The position numbers and the translations under genes are program-made. 64,000 bases of DNA from CAWBCI01 sp963787195. Its GTDB lineage: Bacteria > Bacteroidota > Bacteroidia > Bacteroidales > JAGOPY01. Position 1 is the stretch's first letter. Each line of letters opens with the position of its first letter. The notes below the pieces were generated by a model, which worked only from the letters and a program-made list of their open reading frames with translations, did no database searches and was not told the origin of the DNA. Of the stretch, positions 18,643 through 27,959 are shown piece after piece. The stretch lies in contig CAWBCI010000020.1 in the NCBI GenBank assembly GCA_963787195.1, forward strand, positions 62,001 to 126,000, in the 5' to 3' direction.

Positions 18643-19661
18643 TCTATCTGTTTAATTTGGCTGAGTTTGATAAAAATCTTTTCTTCCCGGTCAGCGATAT
18701 CCATCAGCACATCGGAAGCTGCACGGTAACTTTCTTCTACCCCGTTACGGTTCTTAAATATTCTTCCGGCGATGATGGCAAATTCCCTCCAGCGATCACC
18801 AGCTGCTGTCATCTCAGCTGAAACCTCGTTCAGCCAATCCTGTTGCAAAACAATGGCAGCTTCCTGCAGGAAAGCCGCGTAAATAAAGCGGAATCCGCCA
18901 CCGCCCGTACCTATTTCTTCGAGCATCCTCACAAGCTGACCCAGGTAAAGGGATGCTTTCTTAGGGCCAAGCTTATTTGGCCAGTTGCGCATCCGCCGTG
19001 CAGTGTACCTTATTCCCTTCACACCGAAAAGGGGTATAGGTATCTTTAACATTTCCTTGCTGGTGTATTTTATGCCGTGCACTATGGCCTTTTTCAAGTC
19101 AAAATCTTCCGAAATACCCTCTATATAATACATTCTTCCCCTTGGAGGGTATGTCCCCCTGGCAAATCTGACCCGCATAAGGTCATGGTAAGTAAGTTTT
19201 TCAACTTTCTCCATTACCGGATCACTTATAATGTATTCCCCGTTTTCTCGCCCTATCACGACCAGGTTATGGGCATTGAAATGAAAACGGTAAGCTTTGG
19301 GGAAATAGGTCAGATGATAAACCCCTACCAAACAACCGGTTGGAATACCCTTTTTAAGATTCACATCAAGGGCATCCATGGCTTCCTTCTGATCCCTGAA
19401 TTTGTCCCTGTGAATTTTGATACCAAGTCTATGAGTAATGCGGTTGAAGATCATGCCCGGCCATGGCCTGAAAGAGAAAACAGGCAGCCCATTCACTTTG
19501 ATGAAGGGCATATAGGAATAAAACAGACCACTGCCTATACCAAATACCATGGGCTCACTCAGATTTATGCCATGGTATTTCAGCAGGTTTGAAGTTACAC
19601 CGTTTTCACAGTGGGCAGCCTGGTGATGATTGAAATCGATCAGCGTTGCTTTTTCGCTCAT
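18639..19661 (-). CDS. BtrH N-terminal domain / DUF4872 protein
   Basis: A 340-residue protein whose first ~140 residues follow the BtrH N-terminal pattern (FNHHQAAHCENGVTSNLL with the Cys and His pair, GIGSGLFYSY, HNLVVIGRENGEYIISDP) and whose C-terminal helical half matches DUF4872. BtrH of butirosin synthesis transfers an acyl group from an ACP to an amine, with a conserved Cys as nucleophile. An acyl transfer from ACP is plausible here, for example joining the polyene acid to its partner. It overlaps the ATPase gene by 4 bp and the next upstream gene by 4 bp. Confidence 0.75.
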   Translation of the reverse strand: MSEKATLIDFNHHQAAHCENGVTSNLLKYHGINLSEPMVFGIGSGLFYSYMPFIKVNGLPVFSFRPWPGMIFNRITHRLGIKIHRDKFRDQKEAMDALDVNLKKGIPTGCLVGVYHLTYFPKAYRFHFNAHNLVVIGRENGEYIISDPVMEKVEKLTYHDLMRVRFARGTYPPRGRMYYIEGISEDFDLKKAIVHGIKYTSKEMLKIPIPLFGVKGIRYTARRMRNWPNKLGPKKASLYLGQLVRMLEEIGTGGGGFRFIYAAFLQEAAIVLQQDWLNEVSAEMTAAGDRWREFAIIAGRIFKNRNGVEESYRAASDVLMDIADREEKIFIKLSQIKQID

Positions 19662-20074
19662 TTAGTATCAAACTTAGCTTTAAAATCTCGTAATTCTTCA
19701 ATTGTAATATCAAAAGCATCGGCGTAAACCAGCAGGATTTCATCGCCAAGGCTTTTAAAAACTGAGGGTTTCATATGTTTTTTAACAATCCGTTTGGGCA
19801 AACCTGCATATTGGGCCAGGAGTTTTAAGTCCATAATTCTCAATTCCATATAATAAGCGATTGGGCTTAATTCACCTGCAAGTACTTTTTGTTTTACTTT
19901 TTCAGCTTTCTCACGGACGACTTCCCAGGCCTGGATCATGGCGTCATTTTTTGGCTTCCATCCTTTGCTCTGGACAGTAGTATATTTCCCGTTTTCATCC
20001 AGGACATAACACATATCCAGGTACAAGCCTTCCTGCAATCCGTCATCATCCTGGGGTACTTCTTTTTTTTTCAT
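19658..20074 (-). CDS. Unrecognised protein conserved in the pigment operon context
   Basis: A 138-residue, charged, soluble protein without signal peptide. I do not recognise a family. It contains AQYAGLPKRIVKKHMKPSVFKSLGDEILLVYADAFDITIEEL, whose spacing recalls a Xre-like helix-turn-helix (AxxxGLPxxxVxxH...L...A), preceded by helices rich in Glu and Lys. It overlaps the BtrH-like gene by 4 bp and lies 10 bp after the dehydratase, so it is cotranscribed. A regulator or a scaffold are both possible. Confidence 0.6.
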   Translation of the reverse strand: MKKKEVPQDDDGLQEGLYLDMCYVLDENGKYTTVQSKGWKPKNDAMIQAWEVVREKAEKVKQKVLAGELSPIAYYMELRIMDLKLLAQYAGLPKRIVKKHMKPSVFKSLGDEILLVYADAFDITIEELRDFKAKFDTK

Positions 20075-20084
20075 CCGAATTATA

Positions 20085-20519
20085 TTAATCTCCTGTGATA
20101 AAGATTTTCATTTCACTTTCAGCCAGGATCTCATCTTCAATATATACTTTACACCTTATCATGCTTGCGTTGAAGATCTCGTTCATTACCCTGACTTCCG
20201 AAATTATCCGGACACCGGCTGGAGGCCTCGAATAAAGTTGAAATCTTGAAATGCTACCTATCACTCCTACGGGAGGCTTCTGCTTCGCTCCACTTGCCTT
20301 TAAAGCTGCCATCCAGCCAGTCCGAACTGCAGCCGTCTGGGCCATTAATTCCATAATCCCGGGCTCTGTAAATATTCCATTCTCTACAAAAATATTTGAT
20401 GGTTCTATGAGTAGCGTACAAATAGTAGTTTCAGAATCACATGATTCCAAAGTATTAATCATGACCATTGGTGGACGCTGCGGGATAAGCTCCAGTATTT
20501 TGTCTCCTTCTGCCAGCAT
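20085..20519 (-). CDS. Hotdog 3-hydroxyacyl-ACP dehydratase (ApeI/ApeP-like)
   Basis: With the ATG at 20519 the protein opens LAEGDKILELIPQRPPMVMINTL, the usual start of the FabA-like dehydratases of aryl-polyene clusters. A longer frame to 20576 adds a stretch with no likeness to that family. It has EPGIMELMAQTAAVRTGW (Glu/Gln helix), then PPVGVIGSISRFQLYSRPP and LAESEMKIF. It is the second dehydratase of the locus; the two may act on different positions or form a heterodimer. Confidence 0.8.
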   Translation of the reverse strand: MLAEGDKILELIPQRPPMVMINTLESCDSETTICTLLIEPSNIFVENGIFTEPGIMELMAQTAAVRTGWMAALKASGAKQKPPVGVIGSISRFQLYSRPPAGVRIISEVRVMNEIFNASMIRCKVYIEDEILAESEMKIFITGD

Positions 20520-20602
20520 AATGTTTAATAAAACACAATAAGCAAGGGGTTCAGATTGATTTTGTTTGAATTGCAAAATTTCTGCAAAAATACGGAAAGA
20601 AA

Positions 20603-21742
20603 TTACACCACGGTCATCAAAGCATATACATAAGAGAACCGGGCGCTTTCAGGAATCATGAGTAAAAGTTTCTGGCCTTTTTCCAGCTTTCCGGAATGAA
20701 AAAGTTCTTCTATCATGAAATAAATACTTGCTGCCCCCACATTCCCCAGCCTCACCAGATTAGTATACCATTTTTCCTGGGGTATCGGAAATCCGTAACG
20801 TTTTAAATCTTCATCGACCTGAGAACGAAAGTATTCAGAAGATATATGGGGGAGGAAATAATCAATTTCTTCAGGGTTGAGATTTCTCCGTTTAGCAATG
20901 TCGGCAATGAAATATCCGCCCTGATTAACAATATTTTTCCCAAGAAGTTTTACATCCTGCCGGAGCGAAAAGATGGATTTATCGAGCATTTCTTCCGGCA
21001 TAAAACTGCACCAGGGGATGATCCTCCCGTCAGGAGCTTTTTCACCTCCTGCATACATGCATGTTTCCAGCTGGTTAGCATATGAAATGTTCTCTATCCA
21101 TTCAATTTTTAAAGAGGGTCCATCGGTGTTGGGATGATCCTGCAGCAAGGCAGCACCGGCCCCGTCGCTCAGCATCCAACGGAGGAATTCTTTTTCAAAG
21201 GCAATGATAGGTTCCTTTTCGAGCACTTGCAGGTTCCTGGTTTCCTTCTCAAAAAACCTGGCCTGCATCATAAGTGAAAATCTTTCAGATCCGGCGCAAA
21301 CAGCATTATGCACTTCTCCAGATTTGATAGCCAGGTAACAATATTTCATTGCGTGCATACCTGAAGCGCAGGAGCCGGCAGGGGACAAAATCTCCATCGG
21401 TCTGACTCCCAATTCACCATGCACCATAGCAGTATGTGAAGGAAGTATCTGGTCAGAAATAGTTGTTCCGCAAGACAAAAGTTCTATGTCCATCGTACTG
21501 AACTTTTCATCCATCAGTCCGCGTATTGCTTCAGTAGCCAACCCTGCGTTCGTATGAGTTGCCCTGCCTTGTTCATCAAGGGCATAATACCTGGTTTTGA
21601 TCTGGTTGTTCCTCAGAATGATCCGTTTTGCCCTGGAAGGCTTTCCATCGATCATTCCCAGGTACCTTTCCATATCATCATTTTCCACGGGCCGGTTGGG
21701 CATGAACTTGGATAAACGGGTGAGGTAAACTTCATTAGACAT
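20603..21742 (-). CDS. darB: KAS III-like ketosynthase, DarB (dialkylresorcinol condensing enzyme)
   Basis: A 379-residue FabH-fold protein with the triad Cys125 (SPAGSCASGMHA), His in YFLPHISSEYF and Asn in RLGNVGAASIYF. DarB-type KAS III enzymes condense a beta-ketoacyl thioester with a second acyl thioester and cyclise it to a cyclohexanedione. It lies next to the DarA gene, the standard darA-darB pair of flexirubin loci. A 114-bp gap separates its start from the DarA stop. The symbol is given on the basis of this pairing and the family; no search was run. Confidence 0.82.
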   Translation of the reverse strand: MSNEVYLTRLSKFMPNRPVENDDMERYLGMIDGKPSRAKRIILRNNQIKTRYYALDEQGRATHTNAGLATEAIRGLMDEKFSTMDIELLSCGTTISDQILPSHTAMVHGELGVRPMEILSPAGSCASGMHAMKYCYLAIKSGEVHNAVCAGSERFSLMMQARFFEKETRNLQVLEKEPIIAFEKEFLRWMLSDGAGAALLQDHPNTDGPSLKIEWIENISYANQLETCMYAGGEKAPDGRIIPWCSFMPEEMLDKSIFSLRQDVKLLGKNIVNQGGYFIADIAKRRNLNPEEIDYFLPHISSEYFRSQVDEDLKRYGFPIPQEKWYTNLVRLGNVGAASIYFMIEELFHSGKLEKGQKLLLMIPESARFSYVYALMTVV

Positions 21743-21856
21743 ACGAACAACTCTTTCTTACAATTTTATTGTGGCAAAGATAAAAATAGTTTAGATATCG
21801 GGATGATTCTGAAGGATTATTGGATTGATACAAGTGATAGGTAGAAAGAATAATTT

Positions 21857-22783
21857 TCAATGCCCTTTCAGACTCAGGCCGGAAAAATAATCCAGCATTT
21901 TCTTTGTCCTGCGGGGAGTTAATTTATGGAACAGCCAGATGACGACCGACCCAATAGGTGAAACCAGATATATGACTGCAAAAAGATAATATTTGAAAGC
22001 CCTTAACCTGCCTTCTCTTGCCGGATCATTAAAATGTCCCTTTTTTAAGACATATTTCGACCAGAATCCGAACATCATTTTTCCTCTTTTTTCTACGCTC
22101 AGGAGCAAGTGGCTTGCCTTAACCGCCCCATGGGAGAGAAGCTCTGCCTGCAGGTTTTCGGTATGATCTTCCCTGAAGGCCTTTGCAATAATTTCCCCGA
22201 AAACTGAAGCTCCCCTGATGTCTTTTTCAGGAACCCCGGCTGGAGGAAACATTTTTTGATAAAGTCCGCTGCCTTGTTTTTCACCCTTCATCATCCAGCG
22301 AACAATGGTAATTACACTCAGCAGATTTGGACTGGGATCCACCAGGACAATGTTCCCTATCAGTTTTCCTCCTGCCTCAAATATCCTGGTTTTTACACTT
22401 TCCTGGGCCATGGCCCACATATTGCGAACGCCTGAAATGGTGATCACAGGCTTTCCGTTCAATAAGTTTTTTGCATCCTGGTTTTGAAGAAAGGAAGACA
22501 TTGGAATACAGGGCGAAAGGTACCAGACGGGATAGGCAAGGATTATCAGATTATAGCTTGTTTTCGGATCAAAAGAAAAAGGCTGTAAGCGGCAGGGAAT
22601 TTCCCTGACAGACTCAGGAAAAGCCTGGAAGAAGGACATGCCTGTCCATGGAAATGGAAATGCTTCAAGCGGCTTCAACTCCTCAAAATGAATTTCTGAA
22701 AATTCTACCAGTGGTTCTACTACCGAATCAATTATGGCTTTTGTCTGTCCGGTCTGAGAGTAATATATTACCAGGGTTTTCAT
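21857..22783 (-). CDS. darA: DarA-type flavodoxin-fold aromatase for dialkylresorcinol
   Basis: The 308 residues open with a flavodoxin phosphate loop (LVIYYSQTGQTKAI) and continue with AYPVWYLSPCIPMSSFL and ISGVRNMWAMAQ, a flavin-binding pattern. The C-terminus has two hydrophobic segments (FKYYLFAVIYLVSPIGSVVIWLFH). This is the length and layout of the dialkylresorcinol enzyme DarA, which oxidises the cyclohexanedione made by DarB to the resorcinol ring. It lies between the acyltransferase and darB. The resorcinol would be the alcohol part of the flexirubin ester. Confidence 0.8.
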   Translation of the reverse strand: MKTLVIYYSQTGQTKAIIDSVVEPLVEFSEIHFEELKPLEAFPFPWTGMSFFQAFPESVREIPCRLQPFSFDPKTSYNLIILAYPVWYLSPCIPMSSFLQNQDAKNLLNGKPVITISGVRNMWAMAQESVKTRIFEAGGKLIGNIVLVDPSPNLLSVITIVRWMMKGEKQGSGLYQKMFPPAGVPEKDIRGASVFGEIIAKAFREDHTENLQAELLSHGAVKASHLLLSVEKRGKMMFGFWSKYVLKKGHFNDPAREGRLRAFKYYLFAVIYLVSPIGSVVIWLFHKLTPRRTKKMLDYFSGLSLKGH

Positions 22784-22828
22784 GAAATTATTTAAAAATT
22801 AAGACTGATATTGATGAATTTCAGGTCT

Positions 22829-23729
22829 TTACTTCCTTTTCTGCTCTTCCTCCCAAAATTGATAATAATTAAACCATTGTTCGGGATATCTTAAAAGTTT
22901 GTCTTCAAATTCAATCAGATAATCTTCAAGGATGGCCCGGAGATTTTCCTCCGGAACTTTCCTCTTTCCTTTATTCTCATATGAACGGGAAGGCGTAGCA
23001 TAAAAATGATAATGTGTGGGCCCTTCCTTCATGGCAAAAACAAAACTTACGGGAACGCCAAAACGCAAAGCCAGGTAGAATGGCCCTTCAGGGAAACCTG
23101 GCGGGCTGTCCGAGAAAATTTGCCGTGATGGTCTTGGCACCTTCTAAAAAGCGGTCCCCGTGAATTGCGATGAGTTCCCTGTTTTTCAGCGCTTCATGGA
23201 TTTGAATAAGATGCGAAAGGTCATTTTTTATCACTATCACTTTGATATTCTTTTCCTTCATGACATCATCCAGATAATGTTTGATGTTTTCATGTTCTTC
23301 ATCAAACATCACGATATTAAAGGGCCTGTCGAGCCTTTTCAAAAGATTTCCGGCGACTTCCCAGTTCCCGATATGGGCACTTATGAGCAGGCCCCCGTTT
23401 TGCATCCCGCGGAGGTATTCTTCCCCATCAAAGTCATAGCTAAATTTATCAGCCAGACCAGCCATGGCAGCAACTTTATCTATTAGCACCTGTCCGAAGA
23501 TAAAATAATTCCTGTAAATAGTCCAGCGGGCACGGGTTGAGCTGTATTTCAAGCGTTTATGATAGAGATAATAGATATGATGATTGGATTTTCGGGCAAA
23601 GAGGAAATAGTAAAAGGAAACGAAGACGAGCAGGAGGTAAGCAGGGTAAAGGCCCAGGTGGCGGATGGTAAAAACAAATATCCTGTAACCGCTTAGACCA
23701 CCCCTGGTTTTTCCTTCCCACCTGGCCAT
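22829..23729 (-). CDS. LpxL/HtrB-like lipid acyltransferase, broken by one frameshift
   Basis: The frame from 23729 has a membrane segment (HLGLYPAYLLLVFVSFYYFLF) and the acyltransferase HxxxxE motif SAHIGNWEVAG, runs to ...GQPARFP and stops at 23088. The rest of the family pattern (EGPFYLALRFGVPVSFVF...YPEQWFNYYQFW) is in another frame ending at 22829. Removing one base in the GGGAAA stretch at 23091-23096 joins them into one protein of about 300 residues. In flexirubin loci such enzymes probably esterify the polyene acid with the resorcinol. Starts 3 bp from the ACP gene. The indel may be a sequencing error. Confidence 0.8.
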
Positions 23730-23732
23730 TCC

Positions 23733-23981
23733 TTAATTATTGGAATGAACCCGGTCAAATATATGCTTATAAAACTGGCTAAGGGTTGCTATATTGGCCA
23801 TTTCTTCACCTTTCAGTTTAAAGCCATATTTTTTTTCAATAATGACGACAATATCCACAAAGTCAAGGCTGTCGATACCGATCTGTTTCCAGGTGGCATC
23901 AGGCGTAATGAGGTTCTCTTCAATTTCAAATTCTTCGACCAGGAAATTATTCACATCCCGGGTGATTTCTTCTTGTGTCAT
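23733..23981 (-). CDS. Acyl carrier protein
   Basis: An 82-residue acidic protein with the phosphopantetheine attachment site IGIDSLDFVDI (Ser38). It follows the KS at 24029 by 47 bp and precedes the acyltransferase by 3 bp. It is the ACP nearest to the ammonia-lyase, ketoreductase and KS, so it is a good candidate for carrying the aromatic starter or the early chain; that assignment is inference. Confidence 0.9.
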   Translation of the reverse strand: MTQEEITRDVNNFLVEEFEIEENLITPDATWKQIGIDSLDFVDIVVIIEKKYGFKLKGEEMANIATLSQFYKHIFDRVHSNN

Positions 23982-24028
23982 ATAGAGTGAGTGCTTACCT
24001 TGATTTTCGGGTGTAAAATTAAGAATAA

Positions 24029-25249
24029 TTATGGAATATTCTTAATGATTAGTGTAGAATTTGTCCCCCCAAAACCGAAAGCATTTGAGAGGAATATATT
24101 AAAGCCCTGCTGGATGGTACGTGTTGCGATATTCAGTTTGGCTGAATATTCGTCAGGATTTTCAAAGTTGATATTTGGAGCAATAAAGCCATTTTTCATC
24201 ATAAGGATGGAATAGACAACTTCGCTGGCGCCTCCCATCCACATCTCATGGCCGGTCATCGACTTTGTAGAGCTGATAATAGGTTTGCGGTCGCCGAATA
24301 CCTTGTCTATTGCCTGGGCTTCCTTTGCATCTCCCACCGGGGTGGAAGTTGCATGGGCATTGATATAGCCTATTTCTTTTGCGTCCAGGCCCGAATCTTT
24401 AATGGCCAGATTCATGGCTTTCATAGGACCATCCAGGTTAGGGACCGAAATATGGTCGCCATTGGATGAAAAACCATAGCCGATGATTTCGGCTAAGATC
24501 GGGGCTCCTCTTTTTACAGCCGAATCATAGCTTTCGAGAATGACAGTAGCACCTCCTCCGCTGGGAACCAGGCCATCCCGGTCGCGGTCGAAAGGTTTGG
24601 ATGCTTTGCTTGGTTCCTTTTCCAAAGTGGAAAAGGCATTCAATGCATCAAAATTCCCCATGGATTCTTTGTTGATCTCCTGTCCACCCCCGGTAATGAT
24701 ACATTCCTGCAAACCGAATTTAATTAGCAGGTAAGCCAGGCCTATGGCATGTGAACCACTGGCACAGGCTCCGCTGAGCGTATAATTTACACCTTTCAGC
24801 TTGAAGATCACCGAAAGGTTCATGGTGATCGTTGAATTCATCGTCTGGAAGATAGAACCCGAACCTATCATGGCGGTATCTTTCTTTTCCCGCATCAGGT
24901 CAAAAGCCTCTATGACAGGTACGGCTGAACTGTCATTTCCGAAAATAATCCCGGCTTCAACACGTTCCAGGTAGTCTGGTTCGATGCGGGCATTCTTAAG
25001 TGCTTCGATGGTCGACATATAGGCATATTCAGCCTGCTCGGGCATGCCGATACGTTGCCGCCGGTCGAGCAGTCCTTTCAGCACAGGCCTCTCAATCACT
25101 CCGGTGAGCCCTGAGCGATAGCCAAGTTCCTTCCTTTCAGGATCAAATCCAATTCCGGATTTGCCATGATAAAGTGAATCCCTGACAGCATCCAGATTGG
25201 TGCCGATAGTTGAATAGATGCCCATACCGGTTATAACGACCCGTTGCAT
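24029..25249 (-). CDS. Beta-ketoacyl-ACP synthase (FabF-like)
   Basis: A 406-residue ketosynthase with Cys162 in LSGACASGSH, His in INAHATSTPVGD and His in MTGHEMWMGGASE, ending FGFGGTNSTLI. The usual GAA after TGHxxG is replaced by EMWMGGA, as in the FabB-like KS of aryl-polyene clusters. It lies between ketoreductase and ACP in the promoter-proximal part of the operon. It would elongate the chain; the three KS genes probably differ in substrate length. Confidence 0.9.
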   Translation of the reverse strand: MQRVVITGMGIYSTIGTNLDAVRDSLYHGKSGIGFDPERKELGYRSGLTGVIERPVLKGLLDRRQRIGMPEQAEYAYMSTIEALKNARIEPDYLERVEAGIIFGNDSSAVPVIEAFDLMREKKDTAMIGSGSIFQTMNSTITMNLSVIFKLKGVNYTLSGACASGSHAIGLAYLLIKFGLQECIITGGGQEINKESMGNFDALNAFSTLEKEPSKASKPFDRDRDGLVPSGGGATVILESYDSAVKRGAPILAEIIGYGFSSNGDHISVPNLDGPMKAMNLAIKDSGLDAKEIGYINAHATSTPVGDAKEAQAIDKVFGDRKPIISSTKSMTGHEMWMGGASEVVYSILMMKNGFIAPNINFENPDEYSAKLNIATRTIQQGFNIFLSNAFGFGGTNSTLIIKNIP

Positions 25250-25337
25250 AATCTTTTCTCTAACTGATGAGTATTAATATCCGTAACAAATGAAAAGCAA
25301 AATTAGTAAAAAAAACCTGTCCAAAAAAAAGTAAAAA

Positions 25338-26069
25338 TCAACCTAAAATACCTCCATTTATTGATATAACCTGTCCTGTAATATATGAAGCTTTTTCAGA
25401 AGCAAGGAAACTGACCAGTTCAGCAACCTCCTCCGGTTCACCAAAACGATTCATAGGTACCATGGCCTTGAACTCTTTCTCGTCCACATCTTTAATCATA
25501 TCCGTACGAATGAAACCGGGCGCTACGGCATTTACGGTTACGTTCTTCCTGGCCACCTCCTGAGCAAGTGAACGGGTGGCACCCATCAAACCTGCCTTGG
25601 CAGCTGAGTAATTGGTTTGGCCTGCTACTCCTTTCAGTCCGGAAAGGGATACAATATTGATGATACGGCCGAATTTCCGGAATAACATGTCTTTCAGGAC
25701 CATCCTCGTTACGTTGAAGAACCCCCCGAGATTGGTGTCCATAACATTGGTCCATTCGTTGTGTTCCATGAAGACCATCAGGTTATCCTGCCTGATCCCT
25801 GCATTATTGATCAGCACGTGAATGTATGTGTCAGGATGGGCTTTTAACCAATCACCGATCACATTTTCGACCTGCTCCCTTTTACTCACATCAAATTGAA
25901 GCAGTTCAGCTTCTCCTCCTCTACTAATGATCATTTCACGGGTTTTCTCAGCTTCCTCTATGCGTCCCAAATAATTCACGAGGATAAAATAACCGTCTTC
26001 AGCAAGTTTCAGGCATATAGCCCTGCCTATTCCACGCGATCCCCCGGTTATTAATGCATATTTCTTCAT
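25338..26069 (-). CDS. 3-oxoacyl-ACP reductase (FabG-like SDR)
   Basis: The 243 residues have the SDR cofactor motif TGGSRGIGRAI (9-19), NNAG, catalytic Ser in VSLSGLKG, YSAAK (Tyr-x-x-x-Lys) and APGFIRTDM; the end GQVISINGGILG is typical of FabG. It reduces the 3-keto group with NAD(P)H in each elongation cycle. It starts 2 bp after the ammonia-lyase stop and appears to be the only ketoreductase in the visible locus, so it probably serves all KS steps. Confidence 0.92.
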   Translation of the reverse strand: MKKYALITGGSRGIGRAICLKLAEDGYFILVNYLGRIEEAEKTREMIISRGGEAELLQFDVSKREQVENVIGDWLKAHPDTYIHVLINNAGIRQDNLMVFMEHNEWTNVMDTNLGGFFNVTRMVLKDMLFRKFGRIINIVSLSGLKGVAGQTNYSAAKAGLMGATRSLAQEVARKNVTVNAVAPGFIRTDMIKDVDEKEFKAMVPMNRFGEPEEVAELVSFLASEKASYITGQVISINGGILG

Positions 26070-26071
26070 GC

Positions 26072-27607
26072 TCAGATATTTAGTCCGTTTGCTTCTATAT
26101 ATTCTTTCATCTTCCTGATCTCATTATAATGGACTTTATCCTGCACGAACTTCGGGAATATCTTCCGCAGGTTCATGTATATGTCCCTGTTGAATTTTGA
26201 TAATTTCGCCTGAATTTCCAGGTATTCGATAGCCTGCAGGAGGGTCATCAGGTGTATGGCCATTACTTCAAAGCTGTTTTCGATCACACGGGAACTGAGC
26301 AAAGCTGCATTGGTGCCCATGCTCACTATATCCTGGTTATCGTTATTGGTTGGGATGCTGTGCACATACATGGGATTTGAAAGAGTTTGGTTCTCAGCAA
26401 CCGTTGAAGTTGCTGTAAACTGCGTTCCCTGCATCCCCAGATTTAATCCCAGTGTTCCAAGATTTACGAAGGGAGGTAATTTTTCATTCAGTTTATTATT
26501 CATCAGGAAATTGAGTTGCCTCTCGGTCAGCATCGACAATTTTGTGACAGCTATTTTCAGCTTGTCCATTTCCAGGGAAACATAATCCCCATGGAAGTTA
26601 CCGCCATGAAATACGTTCTGGTTCCTGTGGTCTATAACCGGATTATCATTTACCGAGTTTATTTCATCCAGGACCACTTTTTCAGCGTTGTGAAGGGTGT
26701 CGGTTATGGGTCCGAGGATCTGTGTAATGCAACGTATGGAATAGTATTCCTGTATTTTCCTGGCAAAGACAAGTTCTCCGTTCTTCCCGTTAAAAAGATG
26801 TTCTTCCCGTTTTTTTACAAGGGAACTGTCTTTTAAAATTTTCTGGAGCAGGGCGGTGATTTCCTGTTGCCCGGGATGCAACTTGACCTGGTTCAGCTCT
26901 ACGCTGAAATGATCGTCATAGGATTCCACAATTTCGTTAATACAAGCCGAGGCAGCCACCGACCAGTTTAAAAGTCTTTTGGCTTTTATGATATTGACAA
27001 TTCCTATACCTGACATGACTGAGGTGCCATTGATCAGGGAAAGGGCTTCCCGGATATGCATGGAAATGGGAAGTAGTTTATTTTGTGAAAAGGCCTGGGA
27101 TGTCGGAATTATCTGTCCCTTGTAAACAACTTCTCCTTCCCCGATAAGGGCCAGGGCCAGATGTGCGAGTTGCACAAGGTCCCCGCTGGCTCCAACGCCC
27201 CCGTGGCGTGGTATCACCGGAAGGATCTCCCGGTTGATCAATTCTTTGAGCAATTCAACCACTTCAGGATGTATGCCCGAATAGGCCCTCATGAGGGTAT
27301 TTAAACGGGCTACCATCAGTGCCATAACATGCAGGTCTTCCAGCTTTTCGCCGGTTCCGGCAGCGTGACTCCGGATCAGATTGTACTGAAGCGCTTCCCT
27401 GTCCTTGTCAGCAACTTTGTATTGCGACATGGGCCCCAGTCCGGTATTGATGCCGTAAATAATTTTATCCCGGGCAAAAGACTCCAGGAAAAGATAGTTT
27501 TCCTGAACATCTTTGAGGGCAGTAGCGTCAAGATTTACCGCTTCTTTATCGAAAAGTATCCTGCTGAAATCATCCGTAGTGATCTGCCGGCCTCCAATTG
27601 TGATCAT
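26072..27607 (-). CDS. Aromatic amino acid ammonia-lyase (HAL/TAL family) for the starter acid
   Basis: The 511 residues contain the MIO-forming Ala140-Ser-Gly in GGVGASGDLVQLAHLAL, catalytic Tyr51 in IIYGINTGLG, and FHGGNFHGDYVSLEMDKLKIA. The selectivity pair is Ser80-His81 (LIRSHAAGTG). That is the histidase-like form, but from memory it also occurs in the proven tyrosine ammonia-lyase of the Flavobacterium johnsoniae flexirubin locus, to which this protein is very similar. Likely reaction: tyrosine to 4-coumarate, the aryl starter of the polyene. It is the first gene of the operon, with 350 bp upstream free of intact genes. No hut genes are near, which argues against histidine use. Confidence 0.9.
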   Translation of the reverse strand: MITIGGRQITTDDFSRILFDKEAVNLDATALKDVQENYLFLESFARDKIIYGINTGLGPMSQYKVADKDREALQYNLIRSHAAGTGEKLEDLHVMALMVARLNTLMRAYSGIHPEVVELLKELINREILPVIPRHGGVGASGDLVQLAHLALALIGEGEVVYKGQIIPTSQAFSQNKLLPISMHIREALSLINGTSVMSGIGIVNIIKAKRLLNWSVAASACINEIVESYDDHFSVELNQVKLHPGQQEITALLQKILKDSSLVKKREEHLFNGKNGELVFARKIQEYYSIRCITQILGPITDTLHNAEKVVLDEINSVNDNPVIDHRNQNVFHGGNFHGDYVSLEMDKLKIAVTKLSMLTERQLNFLMNNKLNEKLPPFVNLGTLGLNLGMQGTQFTATSTVAENQTLSNPMYVHSIPTNNDNQDIVSMGTNAALLSSRVIENSFEVMAIHLMTLLQAIEYLEIQAKLSKFNRDIYMNLRKIFPKFVQDKVHYNEIRKMKEYIEANGLNI

Positions 27608-27738
27608 TCGCTTAATTAAAGTTATTCAGTGATCCTTAAATAAATTGATATATATTTATTTCATCCCCCAAAAAATCAAACCTTAATATAAAACACGTTA
27701 AATCAATATGTTAACTAAGGAATTTTTTTTTCAGACTG

Positions 27739-27746
27739 CAAATTTA
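27739..27746 (-). promoter_or_regulatory. Candidate -7 box of the flexirubin operon promoter
   Basis: On the minus strand TAAATTTG fits the Bacteroidota -7 consensus TAnnTTTG and lies 132 bp upstream of the ammonia-lyase ATG at 27607. The upstream region is AT-rich with a CTTG about 15 nt before the box. That is closer than the usual ~19 nt spacing to a TTTG -33 element, so the promoter is only a candidate. Confidence 0.35.
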
Positions 27747-27901
27747 ACTATTTTTATGAAACAAGCTTTTGATTCATTTCAGATTGCCCGGGGCGGATTT
27801 CAGATTTACGAAGCTTTGTTGAACCGCCAATGGTTAATGGTATAATGGTTAGTGGTTAATCATCATTAGTTAGAGGTTATTGGAGGAAGGAAATGTAATA
27901 A

Positions 27902-27956
27902 TACTGCTGACCGCTGACTGCTGACCGCTGACGTTGACCGCGATTGCTGACTGCTA
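27902..27956. repeat. Low-complexity run of CTGACTG-type words
   Basis: About 55 bp made of variations of CTGAC(C/T)G(C/A)TGACTG between the operon promoter region and the NudC remnant. The same word set, in another phase, occurs inside the coding sequence of a T9SS protein at 56728-56773. No gene is seen between 27608 and 27959. Confidence 0.7.
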
Positions 27957-27959
27957 TAT

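Noticed and set aside
26072..27607. Histidine utilisation gene hutH
   Set aside because: Although the Ser-His selectivity pair is histidase-like, the gene heads a pigment operon with no hutU, hutI or hutG, and the protein resembles the flexirubin-locus tyrosine lyase.
27608..27959. Riboswitch or leader regulation before the ammonia-lyase gene
   Set aside because: I saw no conserved aptamer-like structure; only AT-rich DNA, a possible -7 box and a low-complexity run.
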